Origin: Portulaca oleracea
Lineage: Eukaryota; Streptophyta; Magnoliopsida; Caryophyllales; Portulacaceae
Length of the DNA stretch: 64,000 nucleotides
Assembly (NCBI GenBank): GCA_029582165.1
Contig: CM055868.1
Coordinates: 21,510,391 to 21,574,390 of the forward strand
Reading direction: 5' to 3'
Below are positions 12,568 to 23,962 of this stretch, in pieces. The notes under the pieces are model-generated. The model saw only the letters and a list, made by a program, of their open reading frames with translations, had not been told where the DNA came from and made no database searches. The position numbers were made by a program, and so were the translations under genes. Numbering within the stretch: position 1 is the first letter of the stretch; each line of letters begins with the position of its first letter.

Positions 12568-13065
12568 CTCCCTCCTTTCCTCAATAATTGTTATATTTGA
12601 ATTTAGGGAAGATTTTAAGAAAATAGTACTCCCTCTGTTCTTTTTTATCTGTCATTTACGGTTTTCAGTGTCAATTTTTAATCAATAATTTCTAATATAA
12701 AACTTTTATAGAAAAATATAATATTATACTTTTTTAATAGTATTTTTTATTACAAATCTAATGATATCAATTTTGTATGATGAATCATTATACAAATTAA
12801 GATATTAACGTTCAAAGTTTTTGCCATAATTCCCTAGGCGACAGATAAAACAAAACGGAGGTAGTATTGAATATGATAATTGTATTGGAAATGATAAAAT
12901 TAATAGATAAATTTCTATTTTGGTTATATATTTGTATTGGAAATGATAAAAGTAAGAGGTAAATTTAAAAAATTGTCATTAATATTGTGTTGGAATTATA
13001 AAGTGACAGATATTATGAAAAATTAAAAGTTAACTAAAGTGACAAATATTGAAGAATGCAGGTAG
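12568..13065. mobile_element. Stowaway-like MITE, middle of the nest
   Basis: The left end CTCCCTCCTTTCC and right end ATGCAGGTAG are flanked by TA. The subterminal TTGTTATATTTGAAT pairs with GACAAATATTGAAG. It carries the insertion at 12629. Confidence 0.65.
12629..12864. mobile_element. Stowaway-like MITE, innermost
   Basis: The left end CTCCCTCTGTTC-TTTTTTATCTGTC and right end GACAGATAAAACAAAACGGAGGTAG are inverted partners, flanked by TA at 12627 and 12865. Confidence 0.75.
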
Positions 13066-13584
13066 TAATTATTAAGGTTAAAAAAATAAAATTAGGTATC
13101 GGAAAATACAAGGTAACAATTATTTTGAAACAAAAAAATTAGTTTAAGTGTCAATTAATATAAACATGTATAGCGATTTCCAACTTTTGACAATTATGGT
13201 AACTATTATAATTCCCGCGACGTATATCGTACATGTGACACGCTCAAATCTTATACGTCGATTTTATTTATTTTCAAAAAAATTATATTTTGATTTTTAA
13301 AATTTGAAAATTATGCATAATTAATTAAATATCAATTTTTTTTCAAAGACTTGTTTGTTAACTATGAAGTATGATGGAAACCGGAAGAAAAGATCGAAAC
13401 AATTATAATATAAATCAACATACATTAACAAAAATTTATAATATCATATATATATATATATATTTCTGGGTACAAAGGGCGAGGATCGTAATATGTGCAT
13501 TTTGATAGGGGCAGTTTTGGAAAGCTCTAAATGACTTTTTCTTTTTTTCAAAAACAAGTTTCTATATAAATATATATTAAAGAA

Positions 13585-14140
13585 TGATTTGAGTTACTAC
13601 TTACAATATATACATAACATGTCCATTTAAATTCTTTATATAATAATTTATTAATGATCAATAAAATAGATATTAAACCCTTTTTTATCATAAAATAATT
13701 GGGTCACAACCTTTTTTTCGGAAAATTATGTAAGTATATTGTATTAGAAAAATCAAACATGCTTCCATAAAAAATAAAAAAAGAAAAATCAAACATGCTT
13801 GAAAGTTTTTTTAAAATGTTTTTGAGATCTAAAAGAAAATTTAAAATGTTAATTATTAGATTGGTTATCCTCAATTAAGATGTATTATGAATAGTTTGAG
13901 TTACTACTTACAATATATACATCACATTTACATGTCCATTTAAATTCTATGTAAAATAATTTGTTAATCAATAAAATAGATATTAAATCCCTTTTTTTTA
14001 GCATAAAATAATTTGGCAACAACCAAACATGCTTCCATCAAAAACCAAAAAGAAAAATCAACATGCAATGTTGAAAGAATTTTTTAAATTTTTTTGAGAT
14101 ATAAAAGAAAATTTAAAATGCTAATTATTTGATTGGTTAT
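13585..14140 (+). repeat. Tandem duplication, period about 309 bp
   Basis: TTTGAGTTACTACTTACAAT starts copies at about 13587 and 13896. Both continue through CATGTCCATTTAAATTCT, AATAGATATTAAA and CATGCTTCCAT to AATTTAAAATG. The copies differ by small indels. Confidence 0.8.
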
Positions 14141-15029
14141 GAGGTGGGTTAAAGTCTTCTAGATCGGTTACACATAACCTAATGGCCATTAAGATGATGA
14201 TTTAATGATATTTAATGATATTCTATTTAAAACCCACATTATTCTCAATTAATAATTATAATTATAATTATAATTATAATTATTTGCCACTAATTAAAGA
14301 TCTTTCTTTGACCCTATAAATTATGGGATGAAAACATAACAACAATGATTTTTGTGAAAGATACAAAACATCATATAGTTTAAAGTCCTATTTTTTAATT
14401 ATTTTCTTCATCATGGAAGTGTATAATATAAAGTATTTTTTGGTAACTTTCATTTTTTTCATCTATATGATATAATGATTTCAATTTGTTACATCTCTTG
14501 CAGGGTCAATAATAGGTATGCTTCGAAGAACATTATGTCTACAAAAGAATGACCGAAGCAGTTATTACGGTATTTTCTTTTCATAATAAAAAATTCTAGG
14601 GTATTTCTATCCAATGCCACTTTTTATTAACTTATTCTTTTTAATAAAAGTAAAATCAAGATACATATAAGTGAAGTAATGTCTTGAATAATTCCCATGG
14701 GATGAGCAGATGAGTGATATTCATTTTCTCCAAACACGATATTCATTTTATTACATTACTATATATGACATTTATTTTGTTATAACTTAAAATTCATTTT
14801 CCATACACACAATATTCATTTTGTCATAACTAAAAATCGATTTTTCATATATTCACTTCTTCAATCATGATATTCATTTTGTATTACTATAATATCCATT
14901 TAGAAAATGATCATTACTATTTTTTCAAATGAATTTTATGTTGGAAGTAAATGAATTTTATGGGAGTAAATATGAGTGAAGGTGTATATTTTATTTTCTA
15001 AGTTTTTACTATATGTGTTAATTTAATTT

Positions 15030-15102
<73 letters not shown>

Positions 15103-15130
15103 TATAATATATATATGTGTGTGTGTGTGT
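15030..15130. repeat. Compound (AC)n(AT)n(GT)n microsatellite
   Basis: About 12 AC units, then about 30 AT units with two AATA breaks, then about 8 GT units. The whole reads as a near-perfect palindrome able to fold into one long hairpin. Confidence 0.95.
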
Positions 15131-15288
15131 CAAAGTATTTTCATGTAAGTCTAATCATTTATAAATCTCCTTTAAAATTATAGTATTTTCATAGGTATTT
15201 TCATAGGTAGAAGGGGAAAAAATTATACTCATGAAGCCTTTTGTAACAAATAACTTAATATTTACAATTTTAAATAGAACAGTATGAA

Positions 15289-15292
<4 letters not shown>

Positions 15293-15337
<45 letters not shown>
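15293..15337. repeat. (AT)n microsatellite
   Basis: About 22 uninterrupted AT units. Confidence 0.95.
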
Positions 15338-15341
<4 letters not shown>

Positions 15342-15596
15342 ATTTTATTTCTTATTATGTGTCAAGTATGAAGTGATCCTTTGATGAGATCAATAAGTAA
15401 TTCTCAAAGTTTAACAACATCAACATTTTCTTTGATTGGTTATGATTTATGAATAATTGTAAATTGCTTGATTACACAATGTATCATATTTTTGATAAGA
15501 CATCGTACTTTATTAATTAGCATTTTTCTTGAATGGTATTATATTATTTAGTGATCATCATTGTAACTTATGATATTATATTATTTATATTATTTA

Positions 15597-15617
15597 GTAA
15601 TAATAATAATAATAATA

Positions 15618-15660
<43 letters not shown>
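15597..15660. repeat. (TAA)n(TTA)n palindromic microsatellite
   Basis: A run of AAT units switches at 15619-15621 to ATT units, so the two halves are reverse complements. Confidence 0.9.
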
Positions 15661-15661
<1 letters not shown>

Positions 15662-16620
15662 GCAATTAGATACCCTTCTTGACCTTCCATAAATTAGATA
15701 AAGAAGTGCATTGTTTTGTGCAACATATAGTGTATTATATTTTAAGCCTTATTTCTTGAATTATTTTAGTTTATGGTATATACACTGTTTCTTGGCTATT
15801 CAACATTTTCTTCATATCACAATATTTTTTTTATTCTTCAATAATTATGTTTGAGATTCATTTGCATAAATAATTGATTTGTTAATTTCTCTTCTAAGAC
15901 TCAGTATTTAAAACAATTCAATAAATAGGTATAACTTGGGTATGCTTTTATTTACAAAAACATGACCTAAGTAGGGAATGTATTTTTCTTTTAATAAAAT
16001 CTAACATATTTCAGTCCACCTCCATTCTTCTATAATTTTTCATAAACGATAATAATATACATACAAATGATGTTGTATACTATTTTCTTTTAATATATGT
16101 AAGTTTCTCATTATATATTCATATGAGTTATTAATTAGACCTTTCTCTTATATAATAATTTTGTGGGTGTTTACATACACATATTGTTTTACTCAATTGT
16201 AAAAAAAACAAGGAAAAGTATATTTAATAAGTCATTGTCTCTCTTTGTAACAAATAAATTAAATGCCTAAATGCCATAAAAAAATATGAACAAAAAGAAT
16301 TAATTAACAAATCATTTCGGAAAATAAATACAATTAATTAGATGAAACCATAATAATGAATAACTTATTGTTGAAAATTCATATCTAACTTCTTCTAATA
16401 TATAACTTCTCCTAACATTAACTGAGTTTGTATCCAAAAATTAACTTATAATTTCATATTAACAATGCTTTCAAATCTATAAATTACAATACTATCTATT
16501 TTCTCCATATGAAAATAAAATATTGAACAATAAAAATATTTTAAATTACAAATGAATAACTGTTTTTTAAAATAAAAAGTAAATAATTCAAAGACTTTTA
16601 AAATATGTAATTTTATAACG

Positions 16621-16651
16621 TCCCGTGCAACGCACGGGTCTATAGACTAGT
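16621..16651 (+). other. Helitron-like 3' terminus, plus strand
   Basis: A perfect hairpin, CCCGTGC (16622-16628), loop AAC, GCACGGG (16632-16638), is followed after 8 bases by CTAG (16647-16650) and T. This fits the Helitron 3' end. The 5' end was not identified. Confidence 0.6.
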
Positions 16652-18560
16652 AGGTAGTATAAAATGGAGGGAGTATGTACAAGTATGTAGTTGAAAGAGA
16701 AATTGAAAGAGGACACGTGGAAGTAAGCATGGAGAAGCTACGTGTCACGCATTTCTCTGTGCACTTGACCACTTAAATGTGCCCAGCGTTTATGCAAATA
16801 GGCCCATATTTAATTGGCCTGTTAATGCAGTTGGCCCATTGGGGCAGAAACTAAGCAAGCAGGCATCAAAACACTCAACAAAATAAGGCAACATTCTCTT
16901 CTATTTGTTTAATGATAGTTAATTATTAAATATAAAAACATACACTTCTATAACAAAATAAATATTAATTTATGTACATACATAATAACATGTTTTATCA
17001 TAAATTAATTAAATCAATATAAAGATATTTATATTATACATAAGATTATGAGTTTTGTAAAGCATAAAGATCAAAGTAAATGAGCTTGGTAGATATTTAA
17101 TTTACAATTCACATGAAATATAAAATAATAAATAATAATTTATGTACGTATATGATAATGTGTTTTATCATAAATTAATTAAATCAATACAAAGATATGA
17201 TAATGTGTTTTATCATGCACCTCGAAGGCTCGAATCCACAACTAAGCATAAGCAAATTCCCAAGACAACCTCATGACTACCTTCTTTGTAATTAGTTGAT
17301 ATCCATGTGAATAGAAAATAGTAAAATACAACTTGGTATTAGCTATGACACGCGGATAATGACTAATAAGATTACAATTTTTTTTTACCAAAATTAGAAT
17401 ATTTGATATGCTAAATTAAGTAATAAAATAATATAAATTTAATAATAATAATAAAATAAAGTCATTTATTTAAAATTAACAAAAATCAAATTAACAATTA
17501 AAATTACTTTATTTATAATCAATAATTAATATTCAATTTAACTAATGTAAAAAAAAAAAATTGAACACCATAAACCTTCCATTTTTATTATCGTCCTATA
17601 TGCGACACATGGATCTAAAGCTAGTCCTTTGAGCTTCCGTAAATTGTGATGTACCTTCACACGTGACAAGGCATTTGCTTCCTTTTATTTTTTTTTGGCG
17701 GTTGACTTTGCCTCCGATTTTTTATCTGTTTTTTTTAACCTCCACTTCCATCCTCGAGCAAAACCTTCCTCCACTCTATATCCAGTAAGTAACCAACATT
17801 CTAGCTGGAATTGTCAAGAATTAATTTCTGCCCAGCTAACAAAATCAAAACCATAACTAAATTGTACAGCTTAATCTTACATTTTGTTTTCCTTTATGAA
17901 ATCAATACCCCATAATACCCTTTTGTGTTGTGCTTTTTCCTTTCCTTTTTACAGTCTGGTTGCCTTCCTCGTTCTTTCAATTCACCCCTACTAAGTTATT
18001 ATGATTAAAAACAATTTCTTAGTTGTTAATATTGTGCCAACTCTTCTCTGTTCTTGGTTTTGACTATTTTTTGTTTTATAATCATTTGAGTGCTTCTTCA
18101 AAATTATTCAATTCGATTTGCTTATTCTTTTTTTTTTCCTACGCCCAATCATTCAATCATTCTTCTTTTGTGAGTTTACCAATTGGCAGAACCCTTGAAT
18201 AATTTCTTTGAGGATTTTTACCCATTTGGCTATATTTGGTTTTTATCTGTTTCCTTACACATTCCAATTTGACTTGCAATCTGCCAACATTATTCTAACG
18301 GTGCTTTGGCAGGACAGATTCGTTCGTACATTCAAATATTATTTTTCTAGGTTTTATGTATCATTTTCAAAGGCTTCAATCAGGGTTGTTAGTTGAGTTC
18401 TTCCATCCGTGGCAGCTGGAAGAACACAACTGACAATCCTGATATTTAAGGGCATTGTTTATGAATTGTGGAGGACATTAAAAGCTGATTTTGTTTGTTG
18501 TACGGTGAGGAAATAAAATTCAAAAGTTGGAACTTTAGATCATAAAAAATTCGAATCAGA
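16652..18560 (+). other. Upstream region of the kinase gene
   Basis: 16659-16674 holds a Stowaway right-end relic (AAATGGAGGGAGTA). 16965-17220 contains a local repeat of about 65 bp (ATAAATTAATTAAATCAATA at about 17002 and 17169). The 17600-18560 segment is pyrimidine-rich and probably holds the promoter and 5' UTR. CCA|GTAAGTAACC near 17785 and TTGGCAG near 18311 could border a leader intron. No clear TATA box was identified. Confidence 0.4.
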
Positions 18561-21491
18561 ATGGGCTGTATTTGTTCAAAGAGATCAGTAGCAGTGGAAG
18601 CAGTTAATGATAGCGTTAGGGAAAGAGAGTTGAACAAGTATTCAGTTCGGTTGATTCCTCCAACAAAGGGAGACGTGACTGGTGATGTGAATAAGGGTTC
18701 AAACAGCAGGAGTAGGGGCCCATCAAAGGTGCATTGTTCGATGAGCTATTCGGGTTCCCTAAGTGGGTCCAACAGGCCACAAACCAAGGTTTCATCAAAG
18801 ATATTAACTTCTCTATCCAACACATATTCAGGGTTGCTTACAAACGGGTATTCTGGTCCCCTTAAGCATGCAAATGATCATCAAAGAAGATCAACCTTAG
18901 ATTTAGGGGTTAATGTAGACAAAAAACCAATGAATAGGATAATTAGTATGCCTGGAGGCCCTAAAGGAGAGCAGCTTGCTGCAGGATGGCCATGCTGGTT
19001 GACTTCTGTCGCTGGAGAAGCAATCCAAGGCTGGCTCCCTCGTCAAACTCATTCTTTTCAAAAATTGGACAAGGTGTCTTTCTCCTTCTTTCTCTTTCTT
19101 TTTGTGATTACTTTGCAATCAACATCTCATATTTTAACAGTTGTAATTGGATACTTTAGCACAGATTGGACATGGTACTTACAGCAGTGTATATAAGGCA
19201 TGCGACCTTGAAACTGGGAAAATAGTAGCTTTGAAAAAAGTGAGGTTTGTTAACGTGGACCCAGAAAGTGTTCAATTCATGGCTAGGGAAATAAATATTC
19301 TACGCAAACTTGATCATCCCAACATCATGAAGCTTGAGGGTTTAGTAACATCAAGGATGTCGGGAAATCTTTACCTTATCTTCGAGTATATGGACCATGA
19401 TCTAGCTGGGCTCTCAGCAACTCCTGGGATTAAGTTTACGGAAGCACAGGTACAATTAATCTATGTTATTCTTTCTAACTCTTCCTTACATTTGAAAATC
19501 TTTACCAGTCATTTGATTCTTTAATCAGAGTGCTATTACATTACTGAGTATGATGTTTGCATGCATGGCGGTGTTGTTTCAGATAAAATGTTACATGAAA
19601 CAACTTCTCTCTGGACTTGAACATTGTCATAGTCGTGGAGTCCTCCATCGAGACATAAAAGGGTCCAACATTCTCCTCAACAACGATGGAATTCTCAAAA
19701 TCGGAGATTTTGGTCTGGCAAGTTTCTTCAAGCCTGACAACAAACAGCCTCTAACAAGTCGCGTTGTAACATTATGGTACAGGGCACCTGAGCTTTTGCT
19801 TGGTTCAACCAACTATGGGATCGCTGTAGATATGTGGAGTGTTGGTTGCATAATTGCAGAATTATTTGTTGGAAAGCCAATCATGCCTGGAAGAACTGAG
19901 GTAATCCCATGCGACTCAATTCTGTAACCTCGTTATCATTAACTGAAAAAATAACCATGTACATGTGTTCAATTTCTCATTAACAATTTAGAAGTTACTC
20001 ATAGTATCCCAAATCCTATAAGAGATTCAATGCACAAGTTATACAAAATAGATAATTCAGCATTGTTATTTGTATGTAGAATGACACCAATGGTTTCTTC
20101 AATTGGTCGTTGGTCTTTTTTAATGCAAATGCAGGTGGAGCAAATGCACAAGATTTTTAAGCTTTGTGGTTCGCCTTCTGAATCATACTGGAGGAAAACC
20201 AAGTTCCCTCATGCAACAAGCTTCAAACCTCAACAACCCTATAAGCGTCGCCTCACTGATACTTTCAAGGACTTTCCGCCCACTGCCCTTTCTCTTGTTG
20301 ATAGTCTACTCTCCATTGAACCGGATAAGAGAGGAACTGCTTCAAGTGTCTTGAAAAGTAAGGTAAACCCCTGCTTCTTTTCGGAAAATGCACTCTGACT
20401 CCCTGTCATATATATATATATATATATATGCATGTATAAGACTGATATTCATATTCTAGAACCTAGTCACTTCAACTAGTGATTCTGTAGCCATTCTAAA
20501 CACTGGGTGAAGGGAATAATGTGACAAAAATATATTTGACTTGACCTTTCCTTGCAGTTTTTCACAACGAGTCCGCTCCCTTGTGACCCTTCAAGTTTGC
20601 CAAAGTACCATCCAACAAAGGAATTTGACATTAAATTCAAGGATGAGGAGGCCAGAAGGTATGTGTTGCACTCACTTGATGGTATTTATGTTTCTCAAGG
20701 TCTCAATCCTCTATCACCTTCATATAGTTACCAACATAGCATAACTAACATCATTATGAACCATCCATGGAAAGTTGAAACGATAAATAACACTATCAAA
20801 TAAAACTTACCGTGATGGTAGGCAAAAGGCAGAGGCTGTGAAAGGACGAGGGCCTGAATCAGTGAGAAGAGGTCCAAGAGAAACCAAGGCAGGTGCTACA
20901 GAAGATGTCCCAATGAAGGTACATTTGAGTTTCTTCTTTCGACTGCTCTTATTTGCTATTTCACATGGTGCATTCTCCATCTGACAATTTGAACAACACA
21001 TATCAGGGACAAAAAGGTGCAACGACGGTTGACACGGGAAGGGTTAACCCAGAGAGCAGTCTGTCTCATTGTACTTCCATGGTCCACCCAACTGCTGTTG
21101 GAGCATCTTGGACCAAAAAACCCAAGGAGGATGATGCCAACTTGGGTTCTTGTACTAGAAATGGATCAGATAAATCTATTAGCATGGCTCAAGAAGCAGC
21201 AGATTTGCACAAAAGGGATGATTGGACTGGAAATGACAATGTAAGCACTTGTGTCTGAATTTCAAGTTGCGGTTATAACTGTAACTAATTGCCTCTTTCG
21301 CTGTGAATATTTATTTATTTGTGTTGAAATTGAAATAGGGTTACATCCCGAAGAAAATCAGCATCAGCTATTCTGGACCTTTAGTTCCTGTGCGGGGAAG
21401 CCTAGACGACATGCTGAAAGAGCATGAAAGGCAAATCCAACAAGCTGTTAGGAAATCCCGCGCAGAAAATACCATGCTCAACAACAACTGA
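18561..21491 (+). CDS. CDK-like protein kinase, IBS1/At1g54610 subfamily
   Basis: Eight exons join in frame: 18561-19073, 19165-19449, 19583-19900, 20135-20362, 20558-20658, 20822-20918, 21007-21240 and 21339-21491. Every intron is GT..AG. The product is 642 residues. The start MGCICSK is an N-myristoylation and probable palmitoylation signal, which suggests membrane attachment. A basic, serine-rich region of about 165 residues follows, with the subfamily motif GWPCWLTSVAGEAIQGWLP. The kinase domain starts near 168 with glycine loop IGHGTYSSVY. It has catalytic K195 (VALKK), HRD 288-290, DFG at 308-310 and APE at 334-336, so it should be active. The helix motif PESVQFMAREI replaces PSTAIRE, and the activation loop is LTSRVVTLWYRAPE. 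The 190-residue tail ends with SISYSGPLVPVRG and a charged helix. Relatives act in defence priming and cell signalling; the exact role of this copy is inferred only from family. Confidence 0.95.
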
Positions 21492-22306
21492 TCATCTGCA
21501 GAACAAAGCTATACTCTTAATAGGAGAAATGCCCGGTGATCACAAAAAACCAGAGATTAATCTAAACTATCCTCCTTAACTAGTATCTTGACAAAAGGAA
21601 GATCTCCTTAGCATTGGAGGGTTACTGAGAAAAATACACCAATTAACACGCTAAAAAGCCATGGTCCATCCCAGGAGTCAACCAGTCACCGTTCAAGACA
21701 ATATTGGAAGAGCAGGATTTTGTAGTAAGACAATGGAATAGGGTTATTAATTTGTGTTGTATAAGATTTAGAAATCACGAGGGTTCTTTTCCTTCTTTGT
21801 GAATTTTGGAGAGGGGGTGTTAAAATCCATTTGTATAGATGCATATATAAAGCATGATGACAAAATTTTTCGTAGCTATGTGTACCTGAAAAATGAAAAC
21901 ATTATTCTTGGTCCTTTCTTCATATACTACTACTTTTGTTTCCTGGACTAATACCTTCCTCTTACTCAAGTCACTATGCATTAACTTGAGATATTAAATC
22001 ACGCTTCCCCCCCCCCCCCCCCCACCTGAAATAATGATCGTGAGCCCAGGACCAGGATGCTATATAATAAGCCTTTTCTTTTTTTTAAACAAATATAATA
22101 AGCTTTTTTTTTTTTTTAATCCAATCCTCTAATATATTGTGAGTTTGAATTTCTTGTCAATTTAATTACGCTTTTCATTTATTTATTTTTGTTAAAAATT
22201 TTCTTTGTAATCTTCATTATATTCTTTTTATTATTCTGTAATTTAATTTTTCCGTAATTTTAGGTATATTTTCAATAAAAATAGTTTGTGAGAATTATAA
22301 TATAAA
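21492..22306 (+). other. 3' UTR of the kinase gene and spacer
   Basis: The first few hundred bases after the stop are probably the 3' UTR. I see no clear polyadenylation signal. A run of 17 C (22007-22023) and T-rich runs follow. Confidence 0.4.
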
Positions 22307-23310
22307 TTTACGAGCATCTACGTTATAAATTATGAACATTGCATGGGATATGTTTAATTATGAGCATTCATATACTAATTTATGAGCATTGTAGTTCAGG
22401 TTTATGAGTATTTATAAATTAGTTTATGAGTATTGTTGTAAAAATGCTAGATTATGAGCATTCGTGTTGGAGTTTACGAATATTCATCTACTGATTTATG
22501 AACATTCATGTTTAGGTTTATGAGCATGCACATATTGACTTATGAGCATTCGTATTTAGGTTTATTAGCATTCAATATTTATGAGCATACATGTACTGAC
22601 TTATGAGCGTTCAAGTTTAATTTTATGAGCATTCATGTTTAAGTTTATGAGCATGCACATATTAACTTATGAGCATTCAAGTTTAATTTTATGAACATTT
22701 GTGTTTAGGTTTATGAGCATGCACATATTGACTTATGAGCATTCAAGTTTAATTTTATGAGCATTCGTGTTTAGGTTTATGAGCATGCACGTATTGACTT
22801 ATGAACATTCGTATTTAGGTTTATGAGCATGCACGTATTGACCTATGAGCATTCAAATGTAATTTTATGAGCATTCATGTTTAGGTATATGAACATGCAC
22901 GTATTGACCTATGAGCATTCAAATGTAATTTTATGAGCATTCATGTTTAGGTATATGAGCATGTACGTATTGACTTATGAGCAATCGTATTTAGGTTATG
23001 AGCATACTTGTATTGACTTATGAGCATTCAAGTTTAATTTTATGAACATTCATGTTTAAATATATGAGCATGCACGTATTAACTTATGAGCATTCAAATT
23101 TATTTTTATTAGCATTCGTTTTTAGGTTTATAAGCATTCAGTGAGCATACATGTATTGACTTAGGAGCATTCAAGTTTAATTTTATGAACATTCATGTTT
23201 AGGTTTATGAGCATGCACGTATTGACTTATGAACATTCAAGTTTAATTTTATGAGCATTCGTGTTCAGGTTTATGAGCATTCAGTGTTTATGAGCATAAT
23301 TTATATTTTT
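22307..23310 (+). repeat. 22-bp satellite in 66-bp higher-order units
   Basis: The basic unit is 22 bp starting TTATGAGCAT, present about 45 times. From about 22500 three variants alternate: one ending TCAAGTTTAATT, one ending TCGTGTTTAGGT and one ending GCACGTATTGAC. Together they make a 66-bp trimer repeated about ten times. Units at the left edge are more diverged, and two units near 23130 and 23280 are truncated. No open frame. Confidence 0.9.
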
Positions 23311-23572
23311 CATGAGCATTTTATAATAGTTAAATTATAACAAAATCTAAAAAAACTAAAATAGAAAAGATTGTGATTAAACTTTTTACTCATCACAATA
23401 GCTAGATTCCATTAAATTATAAATAATTATTTACACAAGTTTAAAAAAAAAAAGTTGATAGGGCAAGGGGACATTTCTTGGGTGCACCATTCTATGAGCT
23501 CCCGAGAGCACAATCCAAGCTCTCCCCCCCCCCCCCCCAAAAAAAAAAACCAACCCAAACTTATTAGAGTCC
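23311..23572. other. Spacer with poly-C/poly-A tract
   Basis: A run of 15 C at 23524-23538 is followed by about 12 A. No gene is visible. Confidence 0.5.
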
Positions 23573-23870
23573 TTTTGTGTTTGTGCTAGGAGTCATTTTC
23601 TAATTGTAATAGGAATCTAAATCCTTCAATGTGTTTTACTAGGAGTCTTTCTTTTAGCATAAAGTTCTCTTGTGTTTACGCTAGGAGTCTTTTTCTAATT
23701 GTAATAGAAATCTAAATCTTTGAATGTGTTTTAATAGGAGTCTTCCATTTAGCGTATTAACGCTCAACGCAAATGTATAAATATGATATCTCTCCCATCT
23801 TTTCAATGATAAAATATCAGAGAGTAATTTATTTTCTCCAATATCTCTTTCTTATAATTATTTTTCTTCA
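23573..23870 (+). repeat. Copia 5' LTR, right part, with internal duplication
   Basis: It ends CTTCTTCA-like at 23870 directly before the primer site. A TATA box GTATAAATA lies near 23776. The U3 part is a tandem repeat of about 95 bp (23573-23667 and 23668 to about 23760), each copy with GCTAGGAGTC and TAATTGTAATAG. The left boundary is uncertain. Confidence 0.6.
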
Positions 23871-23885
23871 TGGTATCAGAGCCAG
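23871..23885 (+). other. Primer binding site (initiator tRNA-Met type)
   Basis: TGGTATCAGAGCCAG follows the LTR end and matches the 3' end complement of plant initiator tRNA-Met, the usual copia primer. Confidence 0.85.
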
Positions 23886-23962
23886 GTTGAAGGAGAGGTT
23901 GTGACCTAGATTATTTACGGTAGGATTCAATGGACGATGAGAGATGGAGATGTAATTCAAGA

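Larger units (their letters stand above)
12383..13168. mobile_element. Stowaway-like MITE, outer element of a triple nest
   Basis: The left end is CTCCCTCCATTCC after TA. The right end, about 13150-13168 (GTGTCAATTAATAT), matches the family of the 12031 element, but the final GGAGGGAG is lost. It is interrupted by the element at 12568. The right boundary is approximate. Confidence 0.65.
13169..16620. other. AT-rich region without genes
   Basis: About 3.4 kb of very AT-rich DNA. It holds a 309-bp tandem duplication and three long microsatellites (listed separately) and repeated ATATTCATTTTGTTATAAC-like phrases at 14725-14890. No reading frame of substance is present. It may be the body of a Helitron-like element ending at 16650. 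Confidence 0.5.

Noticed and set aside
22307..23310. Regularly spaced repeats resembling a CRISPR array
   Set aside because: The units are contiguous 22-mers with no unique spacers, in plant nuclear DNA.
22007..23538. Poly-C runs on both sides of the satellite as ends of one transposon
   Set aside because: Both runs have the same orientation, the inner flanks are not inverted or direct repeats of each other, and no target duplication is visible.
23871..23885. tRNA-like sequences at primer sites as tRNA genes
   Set aside because: Only the 14-18 bases complementary to a tRNA 3' end are present; no cloverleaf can be formed. No tRNA or rRNA gene was seen in the window.
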